The position numbers and the translations under genes are program-made. DNA of 64,000 nt from JANYCO01 sp035535995 (GTDB lineage Bacteria; Bacteroidota; Bacteroidia; Cytophagales; Cytophagaceae), in the NCBI GenBank assembly GCA_035535995.1, contig DATLOZ010000015.1, forward strand, positions 1-64,000. Reading direction: 5' to 3'. This document shows, one piece after another, positions 42,576 to 51,826 of the stretch; within the stretch, counting starts at the first letter, position 1; each line of letters begins with the position of its first letter. A model generated the notes under the pieces. That model saw only the letters and a program-made list of their open reading frames with translations, was not told the origin of the DNA and did not search any database.

Positions 42576-45575
42576 TTAAAATTTGAATTTCTTCACGGCA
42601 TCTTTTGCTTTTTGTTCAGCATCTTTTTTCGCTTTATCCTGTTCTGCTTTCAACTTAGCATCAGCATCGGCTTTTGCTTTATCCGCTTCTGCTTTAGCCT
42701 TTGCTTCCGCGTCGGCCTTTGCCTGATCGACTTGAGCTTTTGCTTTTGCTTCCGCATCGGCTTTTGCTTTGTCAAGTTCTTGTTTGGCTTTGTCAGACAC
42801 TGCATCTTTCACGCTGGAGCTAGCATCCGTTCCGCCGCCTTCCGGAGTGATCTTCGGCTTGTCTACAGTACCGCCTACTCTGAAGTTTACTTTGATATTC
42901 TGATTTCCGGTAGCAGGTTTGCCTGTGAGGCTCGCAAGCGCGCCATTTACAGCCGTACCCATTGCGCCAGCAGGGAAATCCGTTTTGATCAGGTAATTCA
43001 TACCTCCGTCAAATTTATTAGAACCTCCAATGTTCATTTTTACATTGCCTGCATTAAGATCAAACGGTTCTACGATCAACGAACCATTTTCAATTCTATA
43101 TTTAATTTTAACGTCGTTAATTTTAAGTGGATTGAAGGAATTGTTTTTAGTAAGACTAGCCAATCCGCTCAATACTTTGTTGTCTTTCACCATAGCCGAA
43201 GCGATCAGCATAGTTCCGTTTCCGCTCAGCGTATTATAGTCTGGCATCATTTCTTGTGTCAGTCCGCCTTTCAACAGAAGTGTAGTAGAGAATTTTCCTT
43301 CCACTGACTCGGCCATTGGCGCAAGTTTTTGTACCGTGTTGAAAGTTTTGAAAGCGCTCTGAATGCCGATGTCTTTTACATTCATATCGAAATCAAAACT
43401 AGGCTTCGTGATGTCGGCAGAGTTGTACATACCGTTCATTGCTACACTGCCTTCAAGCAATCCGAAGTTCACGCCTTTCATTGTAAGGATGCCGTCTTTG
43501 GCAATGATATCGCCAACAAGGTTGGTCATGGTCATGTTATCATACAACACTTCTTTGATAGAAGAAGTAAGTACAAAGTCGATGGTCTTTGGAATTTCCA
43601 ATGCCTTGGCAGGCTCGGCTGGAGCAGTGGAAGTAGTAGTGGTACTGTCTTCTGTCATCCATTCGTTCACATCAAACTTATTGGAGTTGAAGGTCATCTT
43701 TCCGTGGATAGTGCTGTCTTTGCCACCGAACAGATAACCCATGTAGTTAGAGAAATAACCTTTCACATCGATATCGCTTTTACCTGCATTTCCTGTCATT
43801 TTCTTGATATCGATCTTTTCAGGAGAGAATACAAAGTTGGCGCTTGATAAACCGAAACCTTGCGGCAGATCAGCTTTGCTTACGTATTTCAAATCGGTAA
43901 TGTCCATCGTACCACTGGTTGCAGTGTTTCCGTATTTACCGGCAGTTACTTCCGACATGATCCCTTTGGTTTCTATATCGGCTAAAATTCTTCCGGAAAG
44001 GGTAGTTCCTTCAATAGGGAAGAGCTTGGTCATTTTCGCAAGATCAATTACACCTTTGAATTTTGCATCGTAGTTAGGATCGTCGAAGTTGATCACTTTT
44101 GCTGCAAGTTCGAAAGCTTCTTTGTCGAGCGTCAGTTTTAGGTATTCCAGCAGTGCGGTAGAAGTTTTCATATTTCCATCGCTGTTCACGGAAGCTTTCA
44201 TATTTACATTTTCCATTGCTTCAGGGAAGCCATCGTACTTCACATATCCATCGGTGAGGGAAGCGTTGGCCGCTACGGTTGGCATTAATTTTTGCGTGTC
44301 GCTGTATTTTCCTTTAGCATCTACGTTGAGTGCAAACAAGCCTTTCAACGTTAAGCTATCCATTGGGAACATTTTAGTGATTTCCTCAAGTTTTACTTTT
44401 GCAGAAAGTTTACACTTCTGAATATCGTAAGGATTCATTCCGTTTACATATGCTTCTGCATCTACCGGATCGGCACCCATCATCAGGTGAAATTTTTTCA
44501 GATCAATAATAGTATGATCGATCACTCCGTCTTTGCAATCTACGTTCAATGCCATATTGATATCAGTAAGCGCGCTTGGCAGATCAGGATATTTCATTTT
44601 CGCATCCTTGATGTTCAGGTTCAATCCGAAAGCCGGCATGGTTACGGCGTTGTAGGTACCTTTTGCATAACCGTCGAAACCAATAGTACCATCGGCGTTT
44701 AGTTTGTCATAATCTTTCATGAATACAGAAGGCACAAGAGAGATCAGGCTTTTGAAAGAAGTTTCTTTTGCAGCGTATTTGATATCCATTGTAATGTTGG
44801 TATCCGGCATTGCAAGCATTCCATCAAAACCGAATTTGAAATTGTTGATCGTAAATTCGTTTTCTTTGAAAGTATATTTGGATTCGTTCATGTTAATGTT
44901 CATGTCCGCTTTCACTTCCACGAGCACTTTATTCAAATACGTAGTACCGGCGTAGGTTACCAATACTTCCTGCGCTTTGGTATAAGTAGAAATATCGTAG
45001 ATCGCCTCCGTGATGTCGCCGCTTCCGCTGTGGTCGAGGTGTAGAAGGCGTGCAAACATTGGAGTAGTAGCATCGTCGTATACGATGGTTCCATCCTCGA
45101 TCTCCCATTTCTTGATATTGATGTCAAACTTGCTAGGTTCGGAAGTCGTGGTATCGGCAGCGGAAGAATCCGGGAAGGTGATATCCCAGCTGAACTTTCC
45201 GTCTTTAGTATAACGGGTAAGGATATAAGGCTTTTTCAGGTAAAGGCTATTGATCTTGATCTTATCGCCGCTGATCACGCTCATCAGATTTAGTACCAGC
45301 TTGAATTCGTTTACGCTCATAAGCGTATCGCCTTCAAAGCCCTGTGCCTTTCCTACCATACCGAAATCGCCCAGGCTTAGGGTAAGATTAGGGAAGTGAC
45401 GGAAAATGGAAAGACTAAACTGATCTGCATCGTAGTAAACTTTTGCATTGATATTTTTAGCGATCTCGCTGTCTAATTTTTCTTTGATTTTGTCCTTAAA
45501 TAAAAATGGCAACAAAAACAGCAGTAATAATAAACCCAGGATCACTGCTCCGGTGATTTTAAGTCCTTTTTTCAT
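42576..45575 (-). CDS. AsmA-family protein with a TolA-like C-terminal tail
   Basis: The 999-residue protein has an N-terminal signal anchor (KKGLKITGAVILGLLLLLFL), an AsmA domain at the start (about 30-200) and the AsmA-2 type at about 770-900. The last 80 residues are an Ala/Lys/Asp-rich coiled coil (AKADAEAKAKAQVDQ and repeats), as in TolA. AsmA-like proteins are thought to bridge the periplasm and carry lipids to the outer membrane. The charged tail is unusual for the family. It is a single gene with a strong terminator. Confidence 0.9.
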   Translation of the reverse strand: MKKGLKITGAVILGLLLLLFLLPFLFKDKIKEKLDSEIAKNINAKVYYDADQFSLSIFRHFPNLTLSLGDFGMVGKAQGFEGDTLMSVNEFKLVLNLMSVISGDKIKINSLYLKKPYILTRYTKDGKFSWDITFPDSSAADTTTSEPSKFDINIKKWEIEDGTIVYDDATTPMFARLLHLDHSGSGDITEAIYDISTYTKAQEVLVTYAGTTYLNKVLVEVKADMNINMNESKYTFKENEFTINNFKFGFDGMLAMPDTNITMDIKYAAKETSFKSLISLVPSVFMKDYDKLNADGTIGFDGYAKGTYNAVTMPAFGLNLNIKDAKMKYPDLPSALTDINMALNVDCKDGVIDHTIIDLKKFHLMMGADPVDAEAYVNGMNPYDIQKCKLSAKVKLEEITKMFPMDSLTLKGLFALNVDAKGKYSDTQKLMPTVAANASLTDGYVKYDGFPEAMENVNMKASVNSDGNMKTSTALLEYLKLTLDKEAFELAAKVINFDDPNYDAKFKGVIDLAKMTKLFPIEGTTLSGRILADIETKGIMSEVTAGKYGNTATSGTMDITDLKYVSKADLPQGFGLSSANFVFSPEKIDIKKMTGNAGKSDIDVKGYFSNYMGYLFGGKDSTIHGKMTFNSNKFDVNEWMTEDSTTTTSTAPAEPAKALEIPKTIDFVLTSSIKEVLYDNMTMTNLVGDIIAKDGILTMKGVNFGLLEGSVAMNGMYNSADITKPSFDFDMNVKDIGIQSAFKTFNTVQKLAPMAESVEGKFSTTLLLKGGLTQEMMPDYNTLSGNGTMLIASAMVKDNKVLSGLASLTKNNSFNPLKINDVKIKYRIENGSLIVEPFDLNAGNVKMNIGGSNKFDGGMNYLIKTDFPAGAMGTAVNGALASLTGKPATGNQNIKVNFRVGGTVDKPKITPEGGGTDASSSVKDAVSDKAKQELDKAKADAEAKAKAQVDQAKADAEAKAKAEADKAKADADAKLKAEQDKAKKDAEQKAKDAVKKFKF

Positions 45576-45754
45576 AATAACCTATAAAGATTGTTTTGAT
45601 CAAATTTAACGAATGTGAGGTGTATGTACACTATCGGTAACGAAAATTTTTAATTAAAATTATGACTTGTAAAAGTTATCGTTGTTCAATGGTTGCATTG
45701 GCAGCAGGGTGATTGTTTGTGGGGACACAAACAATGGCGAATGTTAAGAGCATT

Positions 45755-45782
45755 CATAACTCATAACTCAAAATTCATAATT
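45755..45782. repeat. AT-rich cattcataactcataa repeat, single arm
   Basis: cattcataactcataactca and aaattcataatt belong to the family of 13229-13386. It lies just after the stop of the DUF6929 gene. Confidence 0.65.
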
Positions 45783-45784
45783 AT

Positions 45785-46720
45785 TTAAAGCTGAATATCC
45801 AGCAACAACAGCTCCGATTCTCCACCATCGCTATCGGTCACAGCCACGGCGGTGTAGGTGTTTTCGCGGTCTTTTTCGTAGACGGAAATGGATTCTATTT
45901 TTCCAGAAAACTCTTTTCCCTCTTCCATTGCCGTAGCCAGTACTTTCACAGACAGTCGCTGCTCCATGAATCTTCCATTGTAGTCTTCGGCAATGTTCAT
46001 ATAGCCGATCATGCTTCCGGCAATGGGTCCGTCATCATAAGCGTTAGGACTATCTTCGGCGGCGCAGGTAAACCAGTAACGCTGATCAAAAAAATCGGCG
46101 CCTGTAAAAGCAGCCGGTACGCCTTTAATTTCCGGCAGTTCAATCTTCTGCACAGAGGGGAATGGCGTAGCGTCTGTATGTCCTTGTATGTATTCGATGA
46201 ATTCAGGTTTGTTGAAACTCAGCGCTACGTTATAGCTACCAGAGCGGTTTCCTCGGTTGAAGAGATATACGTTTTCCTCTCCGAATGCCAGTCCTTCGAG
46301 ATTGATATCTCCTTCGGCGCTGATCTCATCGTGGCTGCGGAGAAGGTTGTAGAGTGAAGAAACATTGATCTCCCAGACAAGATGTTTGCGGTTGTAGTTC
46401 GTGGGAAGTTTGATAAGAAACCCTTTGTCGCGCATCGGGCTTTTGGAGCCGGAACCTAAGAGAAGAAGATGTTTGTATCCATTAATGGAAAGCTGGCCCA
46501 TACATTCGAGGTCGGCTTTTTCTGCTTTGGGAATCTGCTCGGTAGCGCCGGACGAGGATTTGTAAAGCTCTACTTTTTCCAGCAGTGTCAGATCGTGTTT
46601 TATTTTGTAAAGACAGGAAGCGTCGTCGGAGAGAATGTAAATGATCCCATCTACGACTTCTACTCCTGAAGCAGAACGGATATTCTCGAGCTTCGCCTTT
46701 CTGACAATGGATATTTTCAT
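45785..46720 (-). CDS. DUF6929 family protein (beta-propeller-like)
   Basis: The 311-residue protein has no signal peptide. Its strand-rich pattern with blocks SASGVEVVDGIIYILSDD, ADLECMGQLS, INLEGLAFGEENVYLFNRG and GADFFDQRYWFTCAAEDS matches the DUF6929 family, predicted to fold as a propeller. The mix of Asp/Glu suggests cation binding. Function unknown. The ATG at 46720 is well placed. AT-rich hairpins lie on both sides. Confidence 0.82.
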   Translation of the reverse strand: MKISIVRKAKLENIRSASGVEVVDGIIYILSDDASCLYKIKHDLTLLEKVELYKSSSGATEQIPKAEKADLECMGQLSINGYKHLLLLGSGSKSPMRDKGFLIKLPTNYNRKHLVWEINVSSLYNLLRSHDEISAEGDINLEGLAFGEENVYLFNRGNRSGSYNVALSFNKPEFIEYIQGHTDATPFPSVQKIELPEIKGVPAAFTGADFFDQRYWFTCAAEDSPNAYDDGPIAGSMIGYMNIAEDYNGRFMEQRLSVKVLATAMEEGKEFSGKIESISVYEKDRENTYTAVAVTDSDGGESELLLLDIQL

Positions 46721-46728
46721 ATAAAAAA

Positions 46729-46811
46729 AATTATGAGTTATGAATTATGAGTTATGAATGGAATTTGAAAAATGATTGTAATTCATAATTCAACATTCAT
46801 AACTCATAATT
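46729..46811. repeat. AT-rich inverted repeat, attcataactcataa family
   Basis: aattatgagttatgaattat and attcataactcataattta-type arms (46729-46760 and 46780-46811) are near-perfect reverse complements. It lies between the DUF6929 and lipoprotein genes on the same strand. Confidence 0.8.
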
Positions 46812-46815
46812 TAAT

Positions 46816-47016
46816 TTACTTATCTCTCTCAAACGTACATCCAGCATTCGCTTCGCACTTGGCTTTCTCAGAGTTGGCTTCTGATTTGGAAAGTTTGTGC
46901 AGATAAGGATTTTGAATGTTTCCATTTTCGCAGGAACATTTATAATGTTTTTTGCAAGAAGAGAAAACAGCGGTCGATAGGACTAGCGTGAAAGCCAGGA
47001 TTAGAAATTTTTTCAT
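46816..47016 (-). CDS. Small Cys-rich lipoprotein, paralogue C
   Basis: The 66-residue precursor has a signal (KKFLILAFTLVLSTAVFSS) with lipobox Cys followed by KKHYKCSC. The CKK.Y.C.C start and the two later Cys (AKCEANAGC) relate it to the lipoproteins at 3360-3602 and 7223-7462, though the middle differs. It lies 35 bp downstream of the dsbD stop on the same strand, so it may be part of that operon and may receive disulfides through it. Confidence 0.75.
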   Translation of the reverse strand: MKKFLILAFTLVLSTAVFSSCKKHYKCSCENGNIQNPYLHKLSKSEANSEKAKCEANAGCTFERDK

Positions 47017-47050
47017 AACACCTATTTTTTAATTTCTTTTTAATAATTAA

Positions 47051-48781
47051 TTATGGTTTGTACTCCTTGAAGGCGGTTTTCCCTTGTTCGAGGTATTGTA
47101 CGAATTTTTCTACATTGGGTTCACTGCCGATAATATCTTTGACCAAGGGCTGCTCTGTATATGGATTCAGCAATACATAGAAAGGCTGCGCTGCATTGTG
47201 GTAGCGCGAGATTTCCAGGTCGTGATTTACTTTTCCAATCGTCTTTTTAAGGCTTCCGTCTGCGCCGGTGATCCATTCCGATTCGGGCAATTCTGTGCGC
47301 TCGTCTACATATAGCGCTACAAGTACATAATCGTTGTTGAGGATAGAGAAAACTTTTTCCTCAGACCAAACATTGGCTTCCATCCGCCTACAGTTGGCGC
47401 AGCCATGGCCTGTAAAATCAATGAAGACCGGAAGATTTTTTTCCTTCGCACAAGCGATCGCTTGTCGGTAATCGAAATATCCTTGTAAGCCATGCGGCAG
47501 ATGCAGGATCTCGCTGTATCTGGGCTTGTCGCAAAGCTTGTTTTCTTTAGTACCTTCCGTTCCCTGGCGTCCGGCGATCATAGACGGCAGATCGAAATCA
47601 TGACGGTCCATCGGAGGAAGCAGGCCTGACAAGGCTTTCAGAGGGGCACCAAACATTCCTGGAAACATGTATACCGCAAATACAAATGGCACGATTGAAA
47701 TTAATAACCGGGCTACAGTAGTTTTTCTTTCGCTGCTGTCATGTGAGAAATTTATTTTTCCTAACCAGTAAATCCCTAGCAATACCGACAACACGATCCA
47801 GATCGCGATAAAGATCTCGCGGTCCAGGATTCCCCAGTGGTAGACAAGATCTGCAACACTCAAAAATTTCAGCGCAAGCGCAAGTTCAATAAATCCTAAC
47901 GTTACCTTGATCTCATTCAACCATCCGCCGGATTTCGGAAGCGATTTCAGCAAAGAAGGAAACATCGCAAAGATCGTAAATGGCGCGGCAAATGTGATCG
48001 AATAGGCCAGCATTCCTAACACCGGCTTGATTGCAAGTCCTCCCTGTGCTTCAATAAGGATAGTGCCTACAAAAGGAGCAGTGCAGGAAAACGAAACAAG
48101 CACCAGTGTAAATGCCATGAAGAAAATTCCAGCATAACCTCCACGGTCGGCTTGCGCGTCTACTCTGTTTACAAACGAAGCTGGCAGTGTGATTTCAAAC
48201 ATTCCTAAAAAGGAAACACCAAAGACTACAAATACGACAAAGAAAATAATATTGGTAAGCCAGTGTGTGCTGAGCAAGTTGGCATATTCCACTCCATAGA
48301 TCGTAGCAGGGATAAGGCCAAGCAAGGAGTAGATCACTACGATGCTCAGTCCGTAGATAAATGCTTTGAACACGGCATGGCTTCTATGTTCGCTTCTTTT
48401 GGTAAACAAGCTCACTGTCATCGGAACCATCGGATACACACAAGGTGTAAGCAAGGCGATCAGTCCTGAACTCATTGCCAGTAGAAGGTACAACCAAAGA
48501 GAAGTATCTTCCGGAGCCGTAGCCGGCGTTTCACCTACGCTTGAAGTAGAGAGTGGCGTTTGTGTAGTGATAGTAGTAGAAGAAGTATCAGTTTTTTTTT
48601 CTTCTAATTTTTTCTTCAGCTCCTGAATAATAAGATTGTTCAGACTGTCGCGTTTAAGGAGGTTTTGGATGTTCCTGGATGTTTGCTCCAGTTCTTCTTT
48701 AGGAACTTTTACTTTTTTATCTGCAAAAGCCAGCGTTCCGGAAAAAAGGATCGCAAGTAGTATGATTAAAATTTTTTTCAC
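47051..48781 (-). CDS. dsbD: Thiol:disulfide interchange protein DsbD (beta-gamma part)
   Basis: The 576-residue protein has a signal peptide, a coiled-coil region, then eight transmembrane helices (about 95-360) with the redox Cys pair CTPCVYPM and the second Cys in FSCTAPFVG, and a C-terminal thioredoxin domain with DFTGHGCANCRRME. It moves electrons from cytoplasmic thioredoxin to periplasmic partners. The N-terminal alpha domain of classical DsbD is encoded separately just upstream, and the two overlap by GTGA (48781-48778). The start is GTG at 48781. Confidence 0.93.
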   Translation of the reverse strand: MKKILIILLAILFSGTLAFADKKVKVPKEELEQTSRNIQNLLKRDSLNNLIIQELKKKLEEKKTDTSSTTITTQTPLSTSSVGETPATAPEDTSLWLYLLLAMSSGLIALLTPCVYPMVPMTVSLFTKRSEHRSHAVFKAFIYGLSIVVIYSLLGLIPATIYGVEYANLLSTHWLTNIIFFVVFVVFGVSFLGMFEITLPASFVNRVDAQADRGGYAGIFFMAFTLVLVSFSCTAPFVGTILIEAQGGLAIKPVLGMLAYSITFAAPFTIFAMFPSLLKSLPKSGGWLNEIKVTLGFIELALALKFLSVADLVYHWGILDREIFIAIWIVLSVLLGIYWLGKINFSHDSSERKTTVARLLISIVPFVFAVYMFPGMFGAPLKALSGLLPPMDRHDFDLPSMIAGRQGTEGTKENKLCDKPRYSEILHLPHGLQGYFDYRQAIACAKEKNLPVFIDFTGHGCANCRRMEANVWSEEKVFSILNNDYVLVALYVDERTELPESEWITGADGSLKKTIGKVNHDLEISRYHNAAQPFYVLLNPYTEQPLVKDIIGSEPNVEKFVQYLEQGKTAFKEYKP

Positions 48782-49428
48782 TGATCACCTCCGTATTTCT
48801 GTGCAAACTCTTTCAGTTGCTCTTTCGCCACATCATTCCCATTTTTGTCTTTCTGAACCAGCTTACTCTTTTGTGATTCCAGGTCCTGCAAGCGGTCTTC
48901 CGATGTCGGATTTTGTTGTGTAGGTTTGGTGGTGTTCTCCTCTGGCTCTACCGCAGCTACGGCCACTTTGAGGTTGTCAAAAAATATAGGCTCTTCGTAC
49001 GGAATACATTTTCCTTCTTTGTCGCTGCACACTTGGTACATCAGTATTCCCTTCAAAACAGGGTTTGTTTTAAGGATTTTTATTTTTTGTCTGAACTCGG
49101 CGTGTTTGGTGAAGTATCTTACTTTTCCTTCCCAAAGCGAATCGTATTTTTCTTTCGCATCAATTGCTTTCAGCGCACCGGTGGGTTTATAGCCTTCGCT
49201 TTTTTCGAACGCTACTGAAGTTACAGTAGGACCAAGATTAGGATCAAAATCGGAAGAGTACAAATACCAATCGGAGTTGATCTCTGCCCTCATAATGATC
49301 TCAATGGTCTCGCCTTGCTTTACTTCTTTTTTGGATAATGAGATTGTCCAGCGGATAGGTTTTACTGTTTGCGCCTGCGCACAAAGTCCTATGAAGAAGA
49401 CCAAAATAAATCCCAGTAAAAGACGCAT
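48778..49428 (-). CDS. DsbD alpha-domain-like periplasmic protein
   Basis: The 216-residue precursor has a signal peptide (RLLLGFILVFFIGLCAQAQ). It matches the thiol:disulfide corrector N-terminal domain (PF11412-type) with QGETIEIIMRAEINSDWYLYS and GILMYQVCSDKEGKCIPYE; the last block has the Cys pair that passes electrons to substrates. The C-terminal tail (about 180-216) is charged and helical. It is upstream of dsbD with a 4-base overlap, so the two make a split DsbD. Confidence 0.92.
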   Translation of the reverse strand: MRLLLGFILVFFIGLCAQAQTVKPIRWTISLSKKEVKQGETIEIIMRAEINSDWYLYSSDFDPNLGPTVTSVAFEKSEGYKPTGALKAIDAKEKYDSLWEGKVRYFTKHAEFRQKIKILKTNPVLKGILMYQVCSDKEGKCIPYEEPIFFDNLKVAVAAVEPEENTTKPTQQNPTSEDRLQDLESQKSKLVQKDKNGNDVAKEQLKEFAQKYGGDQ

Positions 49429-49547
49429 AATTTTTAAAATACTGAATCAATGCTCAATATAGTACAGAAATATGATTCTGCCAATAAACATTATCACGGG
49501 TCAAATAATTCCCTTACATAAGGTCCAAGGTCAAAGCATTGGGCCAG

Positions 49548-50900
49548 TTATTTTGCATAATTCCGGTAAAATGCGGCAATGGTTTCGATGCCAAGCAGGT
49601 AATTTTCTACCCTGTAACTCTCGTTAGGAGAGTGGATCGCATCCTCGTCGAGTCCAAATCCCATGAGTACGGTTTTTAGTCCCAGTTCTTTTTCAAACAA
49701 GCTTACAATCGGGATACTGCCGCCAGAGCGCATTGGTATTGGCGTTTTGCCCCATACCTCTTCAAAGGCTTTGCTGGCTGCTTTGTAGGCAGGAGAATCC
49801 GTAGGCGTCAATGCCGGCTCGCCGCCGTGGTGTGGCTTTACTTTTACAGTAACGCCCAGGGGTGCGATGGCAGTGAAATAGTTTTCAAACAATTTTGTGA
49901 TCTTATCAGGATCCTGGTTTGGTACCAGGCGCATGGAGATCTTGGCAAAAGCTTTGGAGGGGAGCACTGTCTTGGCGCCTTCGCCGGTATAGCCGCCCCA
50001 GATGCCGTTCACATCCAGCGTGGGACGGATCGACACGCGCTCAAGCGTGTTGTAGCCGCTCTCACCGGACACATCGCGGATGTTGAGCGCTTTTTTATAT
50101 TCTTCCAGCACAAAAGGTGCGCGGTTCAGCTCTTTGCGTTCGGTCTCGCTCAGCTCCACTACATCTTTATAAAAATCAGGAATGGCGATGTGGTGATTAT
50201 CATCTTTCATCGAAGCGATCATTTCGCAAAGCACGTTGATCGGGTTGGCCACAGCGCCGCCGTACATACCGGAGTGCAAGTCCCTGTTGGGTCCTGTCAC
50301 TTCTACTTCCACATAGCTTAGACCTCTTAGTCCGACGCAGATAGAAGGAACTTCGTTGGAAAAAATGCTGGTATCAGACACCAGGATCACATCCGCTTTT
50401 AATTTTTCTTTATTCGAGGTCAGAAATTTTCCAAGATTATCCGACCCCACTTCTTCTTCTCCTTCGATCATGAATTTGATGTTGCAGGGAAGGCCGGTAG
50501 TTTGCATCATCATCTCAAGCGCTTTCACATGCATATACATTTGACCCTTATCATCGCAGGCGCCACGGGCGAAAATCTTGCCCTCTCTTACTTGCGGTTC
50601 AAAAGGAGGAGAGAGCCAGAGGTCAAGCGGGTCGGGCGGTTGCACGTCGTAGTGGCCGTAGACCAGCACGGTAGGCAGGTTAGCATCGATGATCTTTTCT
50701 CCGTACACCACGGGGAAACCAGCGGTTTCGCAGAGTTCGGCTTTGTCGGCGCCGGCTTTCAGGAGTTGGTCTTTTACGAAGAGCGCTGTTTTGGTCATAT
50801 CGTCCTTGTGCCTGCTGTCGGCGCTCACAGAAGGAATGCGGAGAAGGTCAAATAATTCGGAAAGAAAACGGTCTTTGTTTTTTTCAATGTATGGATGCAT
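49548..50900 (-). CDS. M20-family dipeptidase
   Basis: The 450-residue protein is collinear with the M20 CNDP/DapE-like dipeptidases. Metal ligands are visible in VLVYGHYDVQPP (His, Asp), ARGACDDKGQ (Asp), MIEGEEEVGS (Glu pair) and SDTS; the C-terminal His is in LDEDAIHSPNESY. It hydrolyses dipeptides in the cytoplasm. The ATG at 50900 is clear. It appears to be a single gene. Downstream is the dsbD cluster, in the same orientation. Confidence 0.95.
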   Translation of the reverse strand: MHPYIEKNKDRFLSELFDLLRIPSVSADSRHKDDMTKTALFVKDQLLKAGADKAELCETAGFPVVYGEKIIDANLPTVLVYGHYDVQPPDPLDLWLSPPFEPQVREGKIFARGACDDKGQMYMHVKALEMMMQTTGLPCNIKFMIEGEEEVGSDNLGKFLTSNKEKLKADVILVSDTSIFSNEVPSICVGLRGLSYVEVEVTGPNRDLHSGMYGGAVANPINVLCEMIASMKDDNHHIAIPDFYKDVVELSETERKELNRAPFVLEEYKKALNIRDVSGESGYNTLERVSIRPTLDVNGIWGGYTGEGAKTVLPSKAFAKISMRLVPNQDPDKITKLFENYFTAIAPLGVTVKVKPHHGGEPALTPTDSPAYKAASKAFEEVWGKTPIPMRSGGSIPIVSLFEKELGLKTVLMGFGLDEDAIHSPNESYRVENYLLGIETIAAFYRNYAK

Positions 50901-51006
50901 GAGTTAATTTTAAATTATGAATTAATGAATTTAAAAAAAGTCTAACCATAATTTACTGCATTGAGGAATATTTCTTTTTTGTGGATGTCTTAGGAGCAAA
51001 AAAGAG

Positions 51007-51408
51007 TTATACCGTTATCTTCAACGGCGTGTGCTTGGAAATAATGTTAAAATCTTTGTCGTTATGAATAAGAGGAAGATCAAAATAAAGTGCATAAAAA
51101 GCGATCATACAATCGTTACTTTTTCTTATAGTCAATCCTTTTTTTCTAAGGGTTCGATATAATTCTGCAGCACCAATAGAAGCTACCATATGATCAATAG
51201 TAAGCAAATTCAGGTAGGAAAAAATTTCTTTCACTTCGGAATGTTGCTTGTCTTCTTTTATTCCTTGCAATACTTCCTGCACTATAACCGGGCATACATA
51301 AATCTTGTAATCATTTTCAAGATAGTTGTATAAAAGATCGGTTTCTTTTGTAATGGTACCATTTAGATAATCGATCCATATAGTACTATCGAAAATAACG
51401 GGTTGCAT
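51007..51408 (-). CDS. vapC: VapC-type PIN-domain toxin
   Basis: The 133-residue protein has the PIN-domain acidic set: FDSTIWIDYLNG (Asp near residue 7), QEVLQGI (Glu about 44), KSNDCMIAFYA (Asp about 98) and HNDKDF (Asp about 117). PIN domains cleave RNA, often tRNA or rRNA. Its ATG begins directly after the TAG of the antitoxin gene at 51409, as typical for vapBC. Confidence 0.93.
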   Translation of the reverse strand: MQPVIFDSTIWIDYLNGTITKETDLLYNYLENDYKIYVCPVIVQEVLQGIKEDKQHSEVKEIFSYLNLLTIDHMVASIGAAELYRTLRKKGLTIRKSNDCMIAFYALYFDLPLIHNDKDFNIISKHTPLKITV

Positions 51409-51600
51409 CTAAGATTGTCTCATCTGATTAAGATCGCCTTCCCATTTTACCTTGCCCCTGAGTTTGGTCAGCTCTTTTCTTTTCAAAGAAGCGATCAATT
51501 GTTTTAACGCGAGCGTTACTACCTCTTTCTTGCTTTTAGAATTACTTAACTTAATAGCCCTATTCATTAAGTCATCATCAATATCAATGTTGGTTCTCAT
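51409..51600 (-). CDS. vapB: VapB-type antitoxin
   Basis: The 63-residue protein has the ribbon-helix-helix pattern MRTNIDIDDDLMNRAIKLS, then KKEVVTLALKQLI and a flexible tail that would wrap the toxin. The start at 51600 (ATG) is preferred over the longer frame from 51705, whose upstream part runs through direct repeats that look like an operator. It partners the PIN toxin at 51007-51408. Confidence 0.9.
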   Translation of the reverse strand: MRTNIDIDDDLMNRAIKLSNSKSKKEVVTLALKQLIASLKRKELTKLRGKVKWEGDLNQMRQS

Positions 51601-51603
51601 ATT

Positions 51604-51637
51604 GTAAATATACACAAAAAAAACGTAATTTATACAC
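51604..51637. promoter_or_regulatory. Candidate vapBC operator (direct repeats)
   Basis: gtaaatatacac (51604-51615) and gtaatttatacac (51625-51637) lie 21 bases apart, two helix turns, just upstream of the vapB start. Each has near-dyad character, as expected for VapB binding. Confidence 0.5.
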
Positions 51638-51826
51638 ACACTACGACGCACTAATTGAAGAGTTGTTTTTCTTTCTTGCTTGCTTGCTGGTCTCCTCACT
51701 AGCAAGAAAAAAAGAAAAATTCGGGAAACGATGCGCTTTCTTTTTAGACCAGGCTTTTAAACGCTCAGTACGCAAAGGTTTCGCAGAGAACAAAAGAAGG
51801 CAAAAAACAGAAGAGGTTGCTCCGGA

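Noticed and set aside
42558..43307. Long Phe/Cys-rich frame opposite the AsmA gene
   Set aside because: It is the antisense of the Ala/Lys coiled-coil tail and of strand-rich sequence, a well-known shadow effect.
51650..51715. Further copy of the tgttgctcttgctg hairpin
   Set aside because: The words cttgcttgct and agcaag are similar but do not match the family arms; it may be an independent short hairpin.
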